Assembly: GCF_025685575.1 (NCBI RefSeq)
Contig: NZ_JAGSYD010000005.1
Coordinates: forward strand, 186,567 to 250,566
DNA: 64,000 nt
Direction of reading: 5' to 3'
Origin: Granulicella cerasi
GTDB taxonomy: Bacteria > Acidobacteriota > Terriglobia > Terriglobales > Acidobacteriaceae
Positions 1 through 8,041 of this stretch are shown here, piece after piece. The position numbers and the translations under genes are program-made. Position 1 is the first letter of the stretch, and each line of letters opens with the position of its first letter. The notes under the pieces were generated by a model. It had not been told where the DNA came from. It did no database searches and saw only the letters and a program-made list of their open reading frames with translations.

Positions 1-1337
1 CGTTGCAGCCGTTCGCGCTGTACTCAGGAGCACCGCAGACGATCTTCGTGCTGATCTCGCTACTTGTCTGTCTCATCCCTACAACGATCGGCGGGTTGCT
101 ATCAGCTATCGGCATCGCAGGCATGGACCGTCTCGTGCAACATAATGTCCTCGCAACCTCTGGCCGTGCCGTGGAAGCTGCGGGCGACGTCAACACTCTG
201 CTGCTCGATAAGACCGGCACCATCACAATTGGCAACAGGCAGGCAGCAGAGTTCATCGCCGCACCGGGTGTATTTCCCGCCAAACTGGCAGATGCAGCGC
301 AGCTTTCCTCACTCTCCGACGAAACGCCCGAAGGTCGCTCCATCGTGGTGCTCGCGAAGGAAGCCTACAACCTCCGTGGTCGCGAGCTGGCGTCACTCAA
401 CGCGGAGTTCATCCCGTTCTCTGCGACCACTCGAATGAGCGGCATCGAGACCGATGGTCGAAGCATCCGCAAAGGCGCCGTGGATGCGATCTCTCGGTAT
501 CTCCAGGAGCACGGCAACACGCTTCCCGGTGAAGTGCGTGCAGCCGTAGAAGAGGTTGCCCGCAAAGGCGGCACACCGTTAGTGGTCGCGGAGAACGGCC
601 GCGCACTGGGCGTGGTCTACCTCAAAGATGTCGTTAAGGGCGGCATGAAGGAACGCTTTGACCAGCTTCGGTCGATGGGCATCCGTACCGTGATGATCAC
701 CGGCGACAATCCGCTTACCGCAGCGGCAATCGCTCGCGAAGCCGGCGTCGACGACTTCCTCGCCGAAGCCAAGCCCAAGGACAAGATGGACCTTATCAAG
801 CGCGAACAGGCGGAGGGCAAGCTCGTGGCCATGACCGGCGACGGCACCAACGATGCCCCCGCGCTTGCACAGGCGGATGTTGGAGTTGCAATGAACTCGG
901 GTACACAGGCCGCGAAAGAAGCGGGCAACATGGTCGATCTCGACTCCAACCCCACCAAGTTGATTGAGATCGTCGCGATCGGCAAACAGCTGTTGATGAC
1001 ACGAGGAGCATTGACGACATTCAGCATCTCCAACGACGTGGCGAAGTACTTCGCGATCATCCCCGCCATGTTCGCTGGTGTCTTTCCGGTGTTGAACGCC
1101 CTGAACATCATGCATCTCCACAACGCTGAGTCTGCGGTACTTTCCGCAGTCATCTTCAACGCCCTCGTCATCATTGGGTTGATCCCGCTCGCTCTGCGTG
1201 GGGTTGCGTACAAACCCATGTCCGCGGCAGCGATGCTTCAACGCAATCTGCTCGTATATGGCCTAGGCGGCATCATCGTACCTTTCATTGGCATCAAGGT
1301 CATCGACCTTGCAGTGACAGCCCTGCACCTGGCTTAG
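1..1337 (+). CDS. kdpB: Potassium-transporting P-type ATPase subunit B, C-terminal part
   Basis: This is the catalytic subunit of the high-affinity K+ pump KdpFABC in the inner membrane, which hydrolyses ATP to drive K+ uptake through KdpA. The gene runs in from the left edge, so only about the last 444 residues are present and roughly 240 are missing. The visible part holds the membrane motif PTTIGG, the phosphorylation motif DKTGT (aspartate at local residue 69), the nucleotide-domain motif MITGDN, the hinge motif TGDGTNDAP, and the last three membrane helices. It lies 12 bp before kdpC and is surely co-transcribed with it. The identification is firm; only the start is unseen. Confidence 0.97.
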   Translation, partial: LQPFALYSGAPQTIFVLISLLVCLIPTTIGGLLSAIGIAGMDRLVQHNVLATSGRAVEAAGDVNTLLLDKTGTITIGNRQAAEFIAAPGVFPAKLADAAQLSSLSDETPEGRSIVVLAKEAYNLRGRELASLNAEFIPFSATTRMSGIETDGRSIRKGAVDAISRYLQEHGNTLPGEVRAAVEEVARKGGTPLVVAENGRALGVVYLKDVVKGGMKERFDQLRSMGIRTVMITGDNPLTAAAIAREAGVDDFLAEAKPKDKMDLIKREQAEGKLVAMTGDGTNDAPALAQADVGVAMNSGTQAAKEAGNMVDLDSNPTKLIEIVAIGKQLLMTRGALTTFSISNDVAKYFAIIPAMFAGVFPVLNALNIMHLHNAESAVLSAVIFNALVIIGLIPLALRGVAYKPMSAAAMLQRNLLVYGLGGIIVPFIGIKVIDLAVTALHLA

Positions 1338-1349
1338 CCGAAGGAACAA

Positions 1350-1922
1350 ATGAAGAAGCAAATCATAACAGCAACGCTCTACACCCTCGTCACCGCAGTG
1401 CTGCTGGGTATCGTTTACCCCGTCGTCATCACGGGCATCGCGCAGTTGACGATGCACCAGAAGGCGAACGGACAGCTCATCACTCAAAACGACATCATGG
1501 TTGGCTCAGCGCTCATTGGTCAGCCGTTTACAGGGGTCGGCTACTTTCATAGCCGCCCTTCGGCAGCGGGGACAGGGTATGACGCTACATCATCTGCTGG
1601 CTCAAATCTTGGCCCCACGAGCAAGGCTCTCGCCGACAGAGTGGCCGCCAGCGCTGAAATCAAGAGTAGTGGTGCCCCTGTTCCGGTGGACCTCGTGACG
1701 ACCTCGGGCTCGGGCTTGGATCCGGATATCTCGCCAGCTGCCGCACTCTATCAAGTACCTCGCATCTCGCAGGAGCGGCACATCGCCAGCGCGCGAGTGG
1801 AACAGCTGGTCTACCAGAACGTGACACCACGTCAGTTCGGTCTGCTCGGCGAGCCGCGCGTGAATGTGCTTCATCTGAACCTTGCCCTGGACCATCTCTC
1901 GGCGGCTAACGCCAGACCTTAG
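1350..1922 (+). CDS. kdpC: Potassium-transporting ATPase subunit C
   Basis: KdpC is the single-span accessory subunit of KdpFABC that stabilises the complex and increases its affinity for ATP. The 190-residue protein has one N-terminal membrane helix (about residues 8-30) and a periplasmic domain with the family motifs GSALIGQPF, YFHSRPSA and the LDPDISPAAA block. The length is normal for the family. An AAGGA ribosome site lies 6 bases before the ATG, and the gene follows kdpB by 12 bp. Confidence 0.97.
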   Translation: MKKQIITATLYTLVTAVLLGIVYPVVITGIAQLTMHQKANGQLITQNDIMVGSALIGQPFTGVGYFHSRPSAAGTGYDATSSAGSNLGPTSKALADRVAASAEIKSSGAPVPVDLVTTSGSGLDPDISPAAALYQVPRISQERHIASARVEQLVYQNVTPRQFGLLGEPRVNVLHLNLALDHLSAANARP

Positions 1923-2027
1923 AGAATCGCCGTGGAGGATACTTGCTCAGCGATACGGAGCAGCATCCAACGATGAACGGACATGAAATATGCTTCACAC
2001 GACTGCTTTCCACACTCACGAGCCGAA

Positions 2028-3440
2028 ATGAAGACACTGACCCTCGGCGAACGACAACGCGCGAGATTGCTCATCCTGATGCTCTTCGCTGCGGCGGTCT
2101 CAGCGTCGGCACAGACAGGCGCGCCTTCCACACAGAACGACAAACAAGGGTTTCTGGAGCGCTTCGTTAGCTTTTATCGAACAGACTGGAGTGGAGTTTC
2201 GCCCTCCGGTCCGGGAGCGCCGCGACGTGGTGTTCCCTCACCGCTGAACTCCCCGCCCTTCCCCAGTGCCGACTGGTCCTACGGCGGCTCGCCGACGATT
2301 GGCGAATCGGACGGCAACGTCTATCCGTTACAAACAGCCATCAACGGTGCACGAACTCGAACCAAGGTGTACGGCTGGATCGAGCCGACAGCGAACCTCT
2401 CTACCTCGCGAGACCGAAACTATCCCGAGACGAATGACATCTACTCAAATCGCGTAGAGCTGGGCCAGGCGGTGGTGTACGTAGAGCGCTTGCCCGACTC
2501 GGTGCAACGTGACCACATCGACTGGGGTTTCCACCTCACCGGTTTCTTCGGCACCGACTATCGCTCCACAACCAATAAAGGTTACTTCAGCAGCCAGCTT
2601 CTCGATCACAATCGCCAGTACGGCTTCGACCCGGTGCTCGAGTACGTCGATATCTACTTCCCACATGTGGGCCGAGGAATGAATCTTCGCGTGGGACGCT
2701 ACATTTCGATTCCCGGCATTGAAGCGCAGCTCACGCCGAACAACTACATGTTCAGCCACTCGCTACTCTATGCCGTTGATCCGTTCACCGATACAGGTGC
2801 TCTCGCGACGATTCAACTCAACGACCGATGGACCGTGCAGGCCGGAGTATCGGCTGGGCACGATGTTGCCCCGTGGACTACAGATGCGAAGCCCGCGTTC
2901 ACAGGCTGTGTGAGCTATACCACTCAGAGCGTGAATGATAATTTCTATCTTTGCGCGAACGGCATCAACGATGGCAAGTACGCCTTCAACAATCTCCAGA
3001 TGTATGACGCCACCTGGTATCACAAGATCGGAAGCACCTGGCATCTGGCGACAGAGGTCTACTCGATGTCGCAGCGTGATGTCCCCAGCATCAACGGTTC
3101 GATCGTCCCGGAAAAAGGAACCAACGGCGCCAACTGCAGGCTGGGCTTGCAGCGGTGCTTCGCTCCTGAGTGGGCGGCGGTCAACTACGTGAACAAGCAG
3201 CTATCGCCACATGATTTCATTTCTTTGCGAACGGATTTTTTGAATGACAAGAAGGGCCAACGCACAGGGCACGCCACCAAATACAGCGAAGAGACACTGA
3301 TGTGGAGCCATTGGATCGGTACCACCGTGCAGATCCGCCCAGAGCTTCGGTTCGACCACGCGTGGGACAGGCGGGCCTATGACAACGGCACGCGAACCAA
3401 TCAATTCACCGTGGCCTCGGATGTCGTCTTTCATTTTTAG
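2028..3440 (+). CDS. Outer-membrane beta-barrel porin (OmpL-like, BBP2 family)
   Basis: This is a predicted exported outer-membrane porin. From the ATG at 2028 the protein is 470 residues, with a basic start, a hydrophobic stretch and an Ala-X-Ala site ending SASAQ. The rest is rich in aromatic residues and alternating strands, and it ends in a terminal phenylalanine (VVFHF), the typical C-terminal barrel signature. An ATG at 1983 would add 15 residues before the signal peptide and is less likely. It sits between kdpC and kdpE, so it may give K+ access to the periplasm under Kdp control; that role is inferred from position. Family assignment is moderately sure. Confidence 0.75.
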   Translation: MKTLTLGERQRARLLILMLFAAAVSASAQTGAPSTQNDKQGFLERFVSFYRTDWSGVSPSGPGAPRRGVPSPLNSPPFPSADWSYGGSPTIGESDGNVYPLQTAINGARTRTKVYGWIEPTANLSTSRDRNYPETNDIYSNRVELGQAVVYVERLPDSVQRDHIDWGFHLTGFFGTDYRSTTNKGYFSSQLLDHNRQYGFDPVLEYVDIYFPHVGRGMNLRVGRYISIPGIEAQLTPNNYMFSHSLLYAVDPFTDTGALATIQLNDRWTVQAGVSAGHDVAPWTTDAKPAFTGCVSYTTQSVNDNFYLCANGINDGKYAFNNLQMYDATWYHKIGSTWHLATEVYSMSQRDVPSINGSIVPEKGTNGANCRLGLQRCFAPEWAAVNYVNKQLSPHDFISLRTDFLNDKKGQRTGHATKYSEETLMWSHWIGTTVQIRPELRFDHAWDRRAYDNGTRTNQFTVASDVVFHF

Positions 3441-3523
3441 GCCGCCGCAACGCCCGGCTGTACTCTCGAAAATATTTTGAAGAAGCGCCTTGGCCGCAGG
3501 ACAATGAAGAGCGAGGAACCTGC

Positions 3524-4207
3524 ATGAGCCGCATTTTGGTCGTGGATGACGAACCGCAGATTGCGAGGATGCTGCGCACTGCTCTGCAAAGCAGCGGGTA
3601 TGAAGTCATCACCGCCAGCAACGGTCTTCAGGCATTTGAGCTCGTTCAGCAGCAAAACCCCGACCTCATCATCACCGACTTAGCAATGCCGGAGATGGAT
3701 GGTCTTGAACTCACGCAGGCGCTTCGGCGCGTCGTGGACACACCCATCATTGTGCTCAGCGTAAAGTCGACGGACACCATGAAGGTGATGGCGCTGGACG
3801 AGGGTGCGGATGACTACCTCACGAAGCCCTTCAATATGCCGGAGCTTCAGGCGCGAGTGCGAGCGCAGTTACGTCGAAGACTTACGAAATTCCAAACCGT
3901 TGACGATTGCATCACGGAAGGTGACTTTGTCATCGACACCAGCGCACACTCGGTCACAGTGCGCGGAGAACTCGTCCATCTCACGCCCAAGGAATTCGAT
4001 CTCCTCCTGGCGTTTGCGCGGAGTCCCAGCCGAGTACTCACACACCGGGTACTGCTGCGCACGGTATGGGGTCCTGCAGGTGTCGATCAGCCTGACTATC
4101 TCCGTGTGCTGGTGGCACAGTTGCGTAAGAAGATCGAATCGGATGCAACACCGCGGTACGTGGTCAGCGAGCCGTGGGTGGGGTATCGCTTTGAACCGAA
4201 CGGCTGA
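3524..4207 (+). CDS. kdpE: Response regulator, KdpE/OmpR type
   Basis: This is a two-component response regulator of 227 residues. The receiver domain (about 1-120) has the acidic pair D8-D9, the phospho-acceptor D52 (motif TDLAMPEMDG) and the switch lysine in YLTKPF. The C-terminal OmpR-type winged helix (about 130-225) contains LTPKEFDLL and ends in a typical GYRF. Position after kdpBC and the porin supports KdpE, the activator of kdp transcription when K+ is scarce. A GAGGA ribosome site precedes the ATG. The partner sensor kinase KdpD is not between kdpC and kdpE and must lie elsewhere. The gene ends one base from the convergent transporter gene. Confidence 0.9.
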   Translation: MSRILVVDDEPQIARMLRTALQSSGYEVITASNGLQAFELVQQQNPDLIITDLAMPEMDGLELTQALRRVVDTPIIVLSVKSTDTMKVMALDEGADDYLTKPFNMPELQARVRAQLRRRLTKFQTVDDCITEGDFVIDTSAHSVTVRGELVHLTPKEFDLLLAFARSPSRVLTHRVLLRTVWGPAGVDQPDYLRVLVAQLRKKIESDATPRYVVSEPWVGYRFEPNG

Positions 4208-4208
4208 T

Positions 4209-5459
4209 TTAGTGATTCGCAACGAGAAGCGTGAGCAAGCTGGCCACAAGTGCCACCGGCATTGCGATGAGGCCCATCTTCAAGAATTGCCAGCCGCTCA
4301 TCTCGACGCCTTCCTTGCGCAGCTCCAGCATCCAGAGAATCGTTGCAAGCGAACCCGTTACCGATAGATTCGGTCCGAGGTCGACACCAATCAAAACCGC
4401 TCTCGTCATCAGAGGCGAAGTGTGAGAAGCGGCAAGCGCAGCCCCAGCGAGCAAACCAGCGGGCAAATTGTTCACCACGTTGTTGCCGAGCGCGACGGAC
4501 AGGCCCGCGAGCATCGGTCCGCCGTGACGGCTCACGTTGTCGGCCCACTGCAGCGCCCTCGTGCTGAGCGTGAGCGCTCCGATGCGTTCCGCGGCCTCCA
4601 CCAGAATGAAGAGCGCGGCGACGAGCGCAATGGTCTGCCAGCTCACCTCACGCAGCAGTTTCAGCGGCGAAAGCCGATCGCGCCAGCAGCTCCAAATCGC
4701 AACGGCGACGGCAGCGAGGCAGGTCGGTACGCCGAGATCCCAATGAAGCGCGGAGGCGCTGAGCATGACGATGCACGCAAAGCCAAGGCCGATCAGGGTT
4801 CCCTTCCCGGCGGAAGAAAGAGGCTGCGCTTCCTGGCATGGCTCCAAGGCCGGCGAAAGATCCTCGCGAAAGGCCCACCGCAGCACGGCATACGTGGCGA
4901 TGATCGACGCGATCGAAGGCAGCAGGAAAGAACTCAGCCAACTTCCGAGCGGCGGTATGGCCTTCGAAAACACGACGAGGTTCGCTGGATTAGAAATGGG
5001 TAGAACAAACGATGCCGCATTCGCCACCATCGCGCACGCAAAGAGAAACGGCAGTGGCTGAGCCTTCGCTCTCCGCACCGTTGCGAGTACCGCAGGGGTC
5101 AGCACAACCGCAGTCGCATCGTTTGACATGAGGATCGTCGTGAGCGTGCCGAACCCATAGATCAGGAGGAAAAGTCTCGCCGCAGAACCTCGAGCCGCGT
5201 GGGCTGAGAGAGATGCAACCCAGTCGAAGACGCCATTCTCCCTGGCCACGGCAGGAAGCAGCATCATGCCGATCAGGAAGAAATAGACGTCACTCCCCTT
5301 CGCAATCGCTCGACCAGCCTCATGCCACGGAAGAAAACGGCAGAGAACAAGCAGCAGCGCACCGCTGCCGGCCCATACGACCTCTGGAAGTCGCCACGGT
5401 CGCCACAGCATGAGCAGGATACTGACGGCCACGATGGCCGCGATAAAAATGACATTCAC
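4209..5459 (-). CDS. ArsB-family arsenite/anion transporter
   Basis: This is an inner-membrane transporter of 416 residues with about eleven hydrophobic segments, resembling the ArsB arsenite efflux pump of the ion-transporter superfamily. Matching family landmarks are the SNDATAVVLTP block, the NNVVNNLPAGLL block near residue 310, and the C-terminal GVDLGPNLSVTGSLATILW block, which corresponds to the conserved DLGPKITPIGSLAT of Escherichia coli ArsB. No arsR, arsC or arsA lies nearby, so the substrate could also be another oxyanion or a Na+/H+ exchange. The start used is a GTG at 5459. It converges on kdpE with a one-base gap. Confidence 0.8.
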   Translation of the reverse strand: MNVIFIAAIVAVSILLMLWRPWRLPEVVWAGSGALLLVLCRFLPWHEAGRAIAKGSDVYFFLIGMMLLPAVARENGVFDWVASLSAHAARGSAARLFLLIYGFGTLTTILMSNDATAVVLTPAVLATVRRAKAQPLPFLFACAMVANAASFVLPISNPANLVVFSKAIPPLGSWLSSFLLPSIASIIATYAVLRWAFREDLSPALEPCQEAQPLSSAGKGTLIGLGFACIVMLSASALHWDLGVPTCLAAVAVAIWSCWRDRLSPLKLLREVSWQTIALVAALFILVEAAERIGALTLSTRALQWADNVSRHGGPMLAGLSVALGNNVVNNLPAGLLAGAALAASHTSPLMTRAVLIGVDLGPNLSVTGSLATILWMLELRKEGVEMSGWQFLKMGLIAMPVALVASLLTLLVANH

Positions 5460-5552
5460 CTTCGCGAAGTCCTTCTTTTCACGGGTTAGATGCGCGCCGA
5501 CTCACTTATGTCGTCGGCAGAGAACAAGAAGCTCTGATACGCTAACCAGCGA

Positions 5553-6617
5553 ATGACAACCGTGGCTCCAGGCGTTCTAGGAAACATCGCAGCGCTCTTA
5601 CCTGCGTGGCAGCCGGAACATGCCTTGCTCGCCACGGTGCGCGAACTGCAAGGTGCAGACTTCGGAACAATCGTCGTTGTGGATGATGGCAGCGGCGAGG
5701 CGTCGCAGGCTATATTTTCCGCGCTCCGTGAAGCCGGCGTACCAGTCCTCCGGCACGCAGTGAACCTTGGCAAAGGGCGCGCGCTCAAGTCGGGGTTCAA
5801 CTACATCCTCGCAAGCTACCCGCAGATACAAGGCGTCGTCACAGCCGATGCCGATGGACAGCACCTCACGCAAGACATCCTCGCCACCGCAGAGGCGCTC
5901 GCCCGTTCCATCCATTCACAACCGACGGTCACGCTTGGCGTTCGCAGCTTCGACACGGACGTTCCCTTCCGCAGCCGCTTCGGCAATACGCTCACGCGGT
6001 GGATCTTCCATCTCGTCACAGGCACACAGGTCACCGACACGCAGACCGGACTCCGAGGATTTCCCACGGCTCTGTTACCCGAGCTGTTGCCGCTCGAAGG
6101 CGAGCGCTACGAGTACGAGATGAACGTGCTCACACATCTCTGCCGTCGTGGTCATCGTCCGCTGGAGGTACCCATCCAGACGGTTTACATCGACTCCAAT
6201 CGATCGTCGCACTTCAACCCGATTCGCGACTCGATGCGCATCTACTTCGTGCTGGCGCGCTTCTATTTCTCGTCGATCCTGGCAGCGGTGCTGGACCTCT
6301 TGCTCTTCGCGCTCGCCTATGAGGCGACGAAGAACCTTGCGCTCTCCATCGTGATCGGCCGCACGAGCTCTCTGCTCAACTTCCTGTTGAACCGCAGCTT
6401 CGTCTTCCACAATCGCGGGTCCGTGGCGAACTCTCTGCTTCGCTACTACGCCCTGGCCGCATGCATCGCTGGACTGAGCTACGGCCTGCTTTGGCTGCTC
6501 ACTCATCAGGCGCACTGGAACATATTCGTTGCGAAGCTCTGCGTTGATACACCGCTCTCGCTGGTGAGCTTTGCCGTGCAACGAACATTCATCTTCCGTC
6601 GCGCGAACCGCGATTAG
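5553..6617 (+). CDS. Family 2 glycosyltransferase fused to GtrA-like membrane domain
   Basis: This 354-residue protein joins two domains. Residues about 8-225 form a GT-A glycosyltransferase of the dolichyl/polyprenyl-phosphate sugar transferase type, with the nucleotide motif VVDDGS and the metal-binding D99-A-D101 followed by GQH. Residues about 235-350 form a GtrA-like domain with four membrane helices, a family associated with moving lipid-linked sugars across the membrane. The fusion suggests that one protein makes a polyprenyl-phosphate sugar and helps flip it for use in envelope glycans; the acceptor is unknown. The stop codon overlaps by 4 bp the stop of the convergent PepSY gene. Confidence 0.85.
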   Translation: MTTVAPGVLGNIAALLPAWQPEHALLATVRELQGADFGTIVVVDDGSGEASQAIFSALREAGVPVLRHAVNLGKGRALKSGFNYILASYPQIQGVVTADADGQHLTQDILATAEALARSIHSQPTVTLGVRSFDTDVPFRSRFGNTLTRWIFHLVTGTQVTDTQTGLRGFPTALLPELLPLEGERYEYEMNVLTHLCRRGHRPLEVPIQTVYIDSNRSSHFNPIRDSMRIYFVLARFYFSSILAAVLDLLLFALAYEATKNLALSIVIGRTSSLLNFLLNRSFVFHNRGSVANSLLRYYALAACIAGLSYGLLWLLTHQAHWNIFVAKLCVDTPLSLVSFAVQRTFIFRRANRD

Positions 6618-8032
6618 GCCGCATGCCGTAGCCCGAGCCATCGCCCGGCGGCGGTCATCCTCGAAAGCACGTAGCGCTCTAAGAGCAACACAAGGAGCGA
6701 CGAAATCAGGAACGCAGGCAGATACAGTAATAACGCGAACATCGGTACGATCAGCGCAACCGTCCAGCGCGGCCTCGAGATCGCAATAGGAGCTCCGAGC
6801 GAGCCGACATGCCGGCGCTTCCACCACATGACAGCCGCACTCACACAGAGCAGCACGAGTCCCATCGCAGCGAACAGACCTAACAACTGATTCGCCACGC
6901 CGAACAGCTGCCCTTCATGCGCGGCGACGCCCACGCCGACGATGCGATCCAGCAGTAATCGCTGCGCAAAGCCTTGGCGACTTTTGATGGCTCCTGTCTT
7001 TGGATCAGCTCGGAGCACGACACGCTGTGGGCGATTTTGTGCATCGGACTTGATCGTCCACGATCCGCCAGGCAGCATCGCCGGCATGATTTCGACCGGA
7101 GAGGCGAGCTTCAAGTCCTGCGCTACAGGAACCAGCTGGTTCAAGGGCGCGTAAGCATCCGGCGCGGTCATGTGATGCATCCAGTGGCCGGTATGCCCGG
7201 AGTGTTCCATGCCCGGCATCGCGTCCATCAAGCTCGTGCTGTTGTTGTTCAGTGCCGCACGATCTGTGTTCTCACCACTGCGACTGGTCGCCCAGTCCTG
7301 CCGGGCGACTCCCGTTCCAGTGAGCGAACGCATGCCCTTGAAATAGCTGCCCCATCCCGCGGCCCACGGCAGACCCGTAAGGATAAGAAAGAGAGCGAGC
7401 GCGGAGATCCACAATCCCGTCACGGCGTGCAGGTCGCGCCAGAAGAGTCGGCTACCCTTTCGCAGGCGAACGTAGAGCACTCCAGCGAGACTGTCTATCT
7501 GTCGCGGCCACCAAAGATACACTCCCGTGACGAGCAGGACCACCGCCCACGAGGCCGCTAGCTCGACCAGATAAGAGCCGAGCTTGCCTGCCATCAATTC
7601 GCCATGCAGATAGAAGAGCACCCGCATCGGCCGTCTGTCTTCCTCGACGGTATGCAGCACCGCGCGCGATTGCGGGTGCACATACACGCGATACTCCTTC
7701 GTCCCTACACCAACGATCACACGCACAGCCGCATGGTCACTGGGTGGGAGCTCGTAATAGTGCAGGCTCGCTCCCGGCACGGCAGCTACGGCGACCGTCG
7801 CAATTTGCTCTGGCGTCGCGCGGGCGCCGTCGACCGTCAGGTGGTCGTAGGGCCTGTCGAGCCAGCGTTCAATCTGCGGCTTGAAGAGATAGATCGAGCC
7901 TGTCAGCGCGAGCCAGATCACGAGAGGGATGCAGAATAGACCGGCGTAGAAGTGCCAACGCCAAATCATCCTGTAGGTCCGACGTCCCTGCTCTTCTCTG
8001 CTGCTGGAATGATTGAGTGTCTTCATCATCAT
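6614..8032 (-). CDS. PepSY-associated membrane protein (putative metal reductase) with His/Met-rich insert
   Basis: This inner-membrane protein of 472 residues has the usual plan of PepSY_TM proteins: a first helix near residues 25-50, a periplasmic PepSY region, helices near 135-160 and 195-225, another periplasmic region, and two or three C-terminal helices. Relatives commonly accompany TonB siderophore receptors and are thought to reduce the metal or release it from its carrier. An unusual His/Met-rich stretch (about residues 266-287, including GMEHSGHTGH and WMHHM) lies in the second periplasmic region and points to copper or another soft metal. The gene follows the receptor by 9 bp, so the two are one operon. 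Confidence 0.85.
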   Translation of the reverse strand: MMMKTLNHSSSREEQGRRTYRMIWRWHFYAGLFCIPLVIWLALTGSIYLFKPQIERWLDRPYDHLTVDGARATPEQIATVAVAAVPGASLHYYELPPSDHAAVRVIVGVGTKEYRVYVHPQSRAVLHTVEEDRRPMRVLFYLHGELMAGKLGSYLVELAASWAVVLLVTGVYLWWPRQIDSLAGVLYVRLRKGSRLFWRDLHAVTGLWISALALFLILTGLPWAAGWGSYFKGMRSLTGTGVARQDWATSRSGENTDRAALNNNSTSLMDAMPGMEHSGHTGHWMHHMTAPDAYAPLNQLVPVAQDLKLASPVEIMPAMLPGGSWTIKSDAQNRPQRVVLRADPKTGAIKSRQGFAQRLLLDRIVGVGVAAHEGQLFGVANQLLGLFAAMGLVLLCVSAAVMWWKRRHVGSLGAPIAISRPRWTVALIVPMFALLLYLPAFLISSLLVLLLERYVLSRMTAAGRWLGLRHAA

Positions 8033-8041
8033 CGTCGCCCG

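Noticed and set aside
1406..1420. GGGTATCGTTTACCC, resembling the LacI-type operator
   Set aside because: It has one extra base in the centre and lies inside the conserved membrane helix of kdpC, so it is a coding coincidence.
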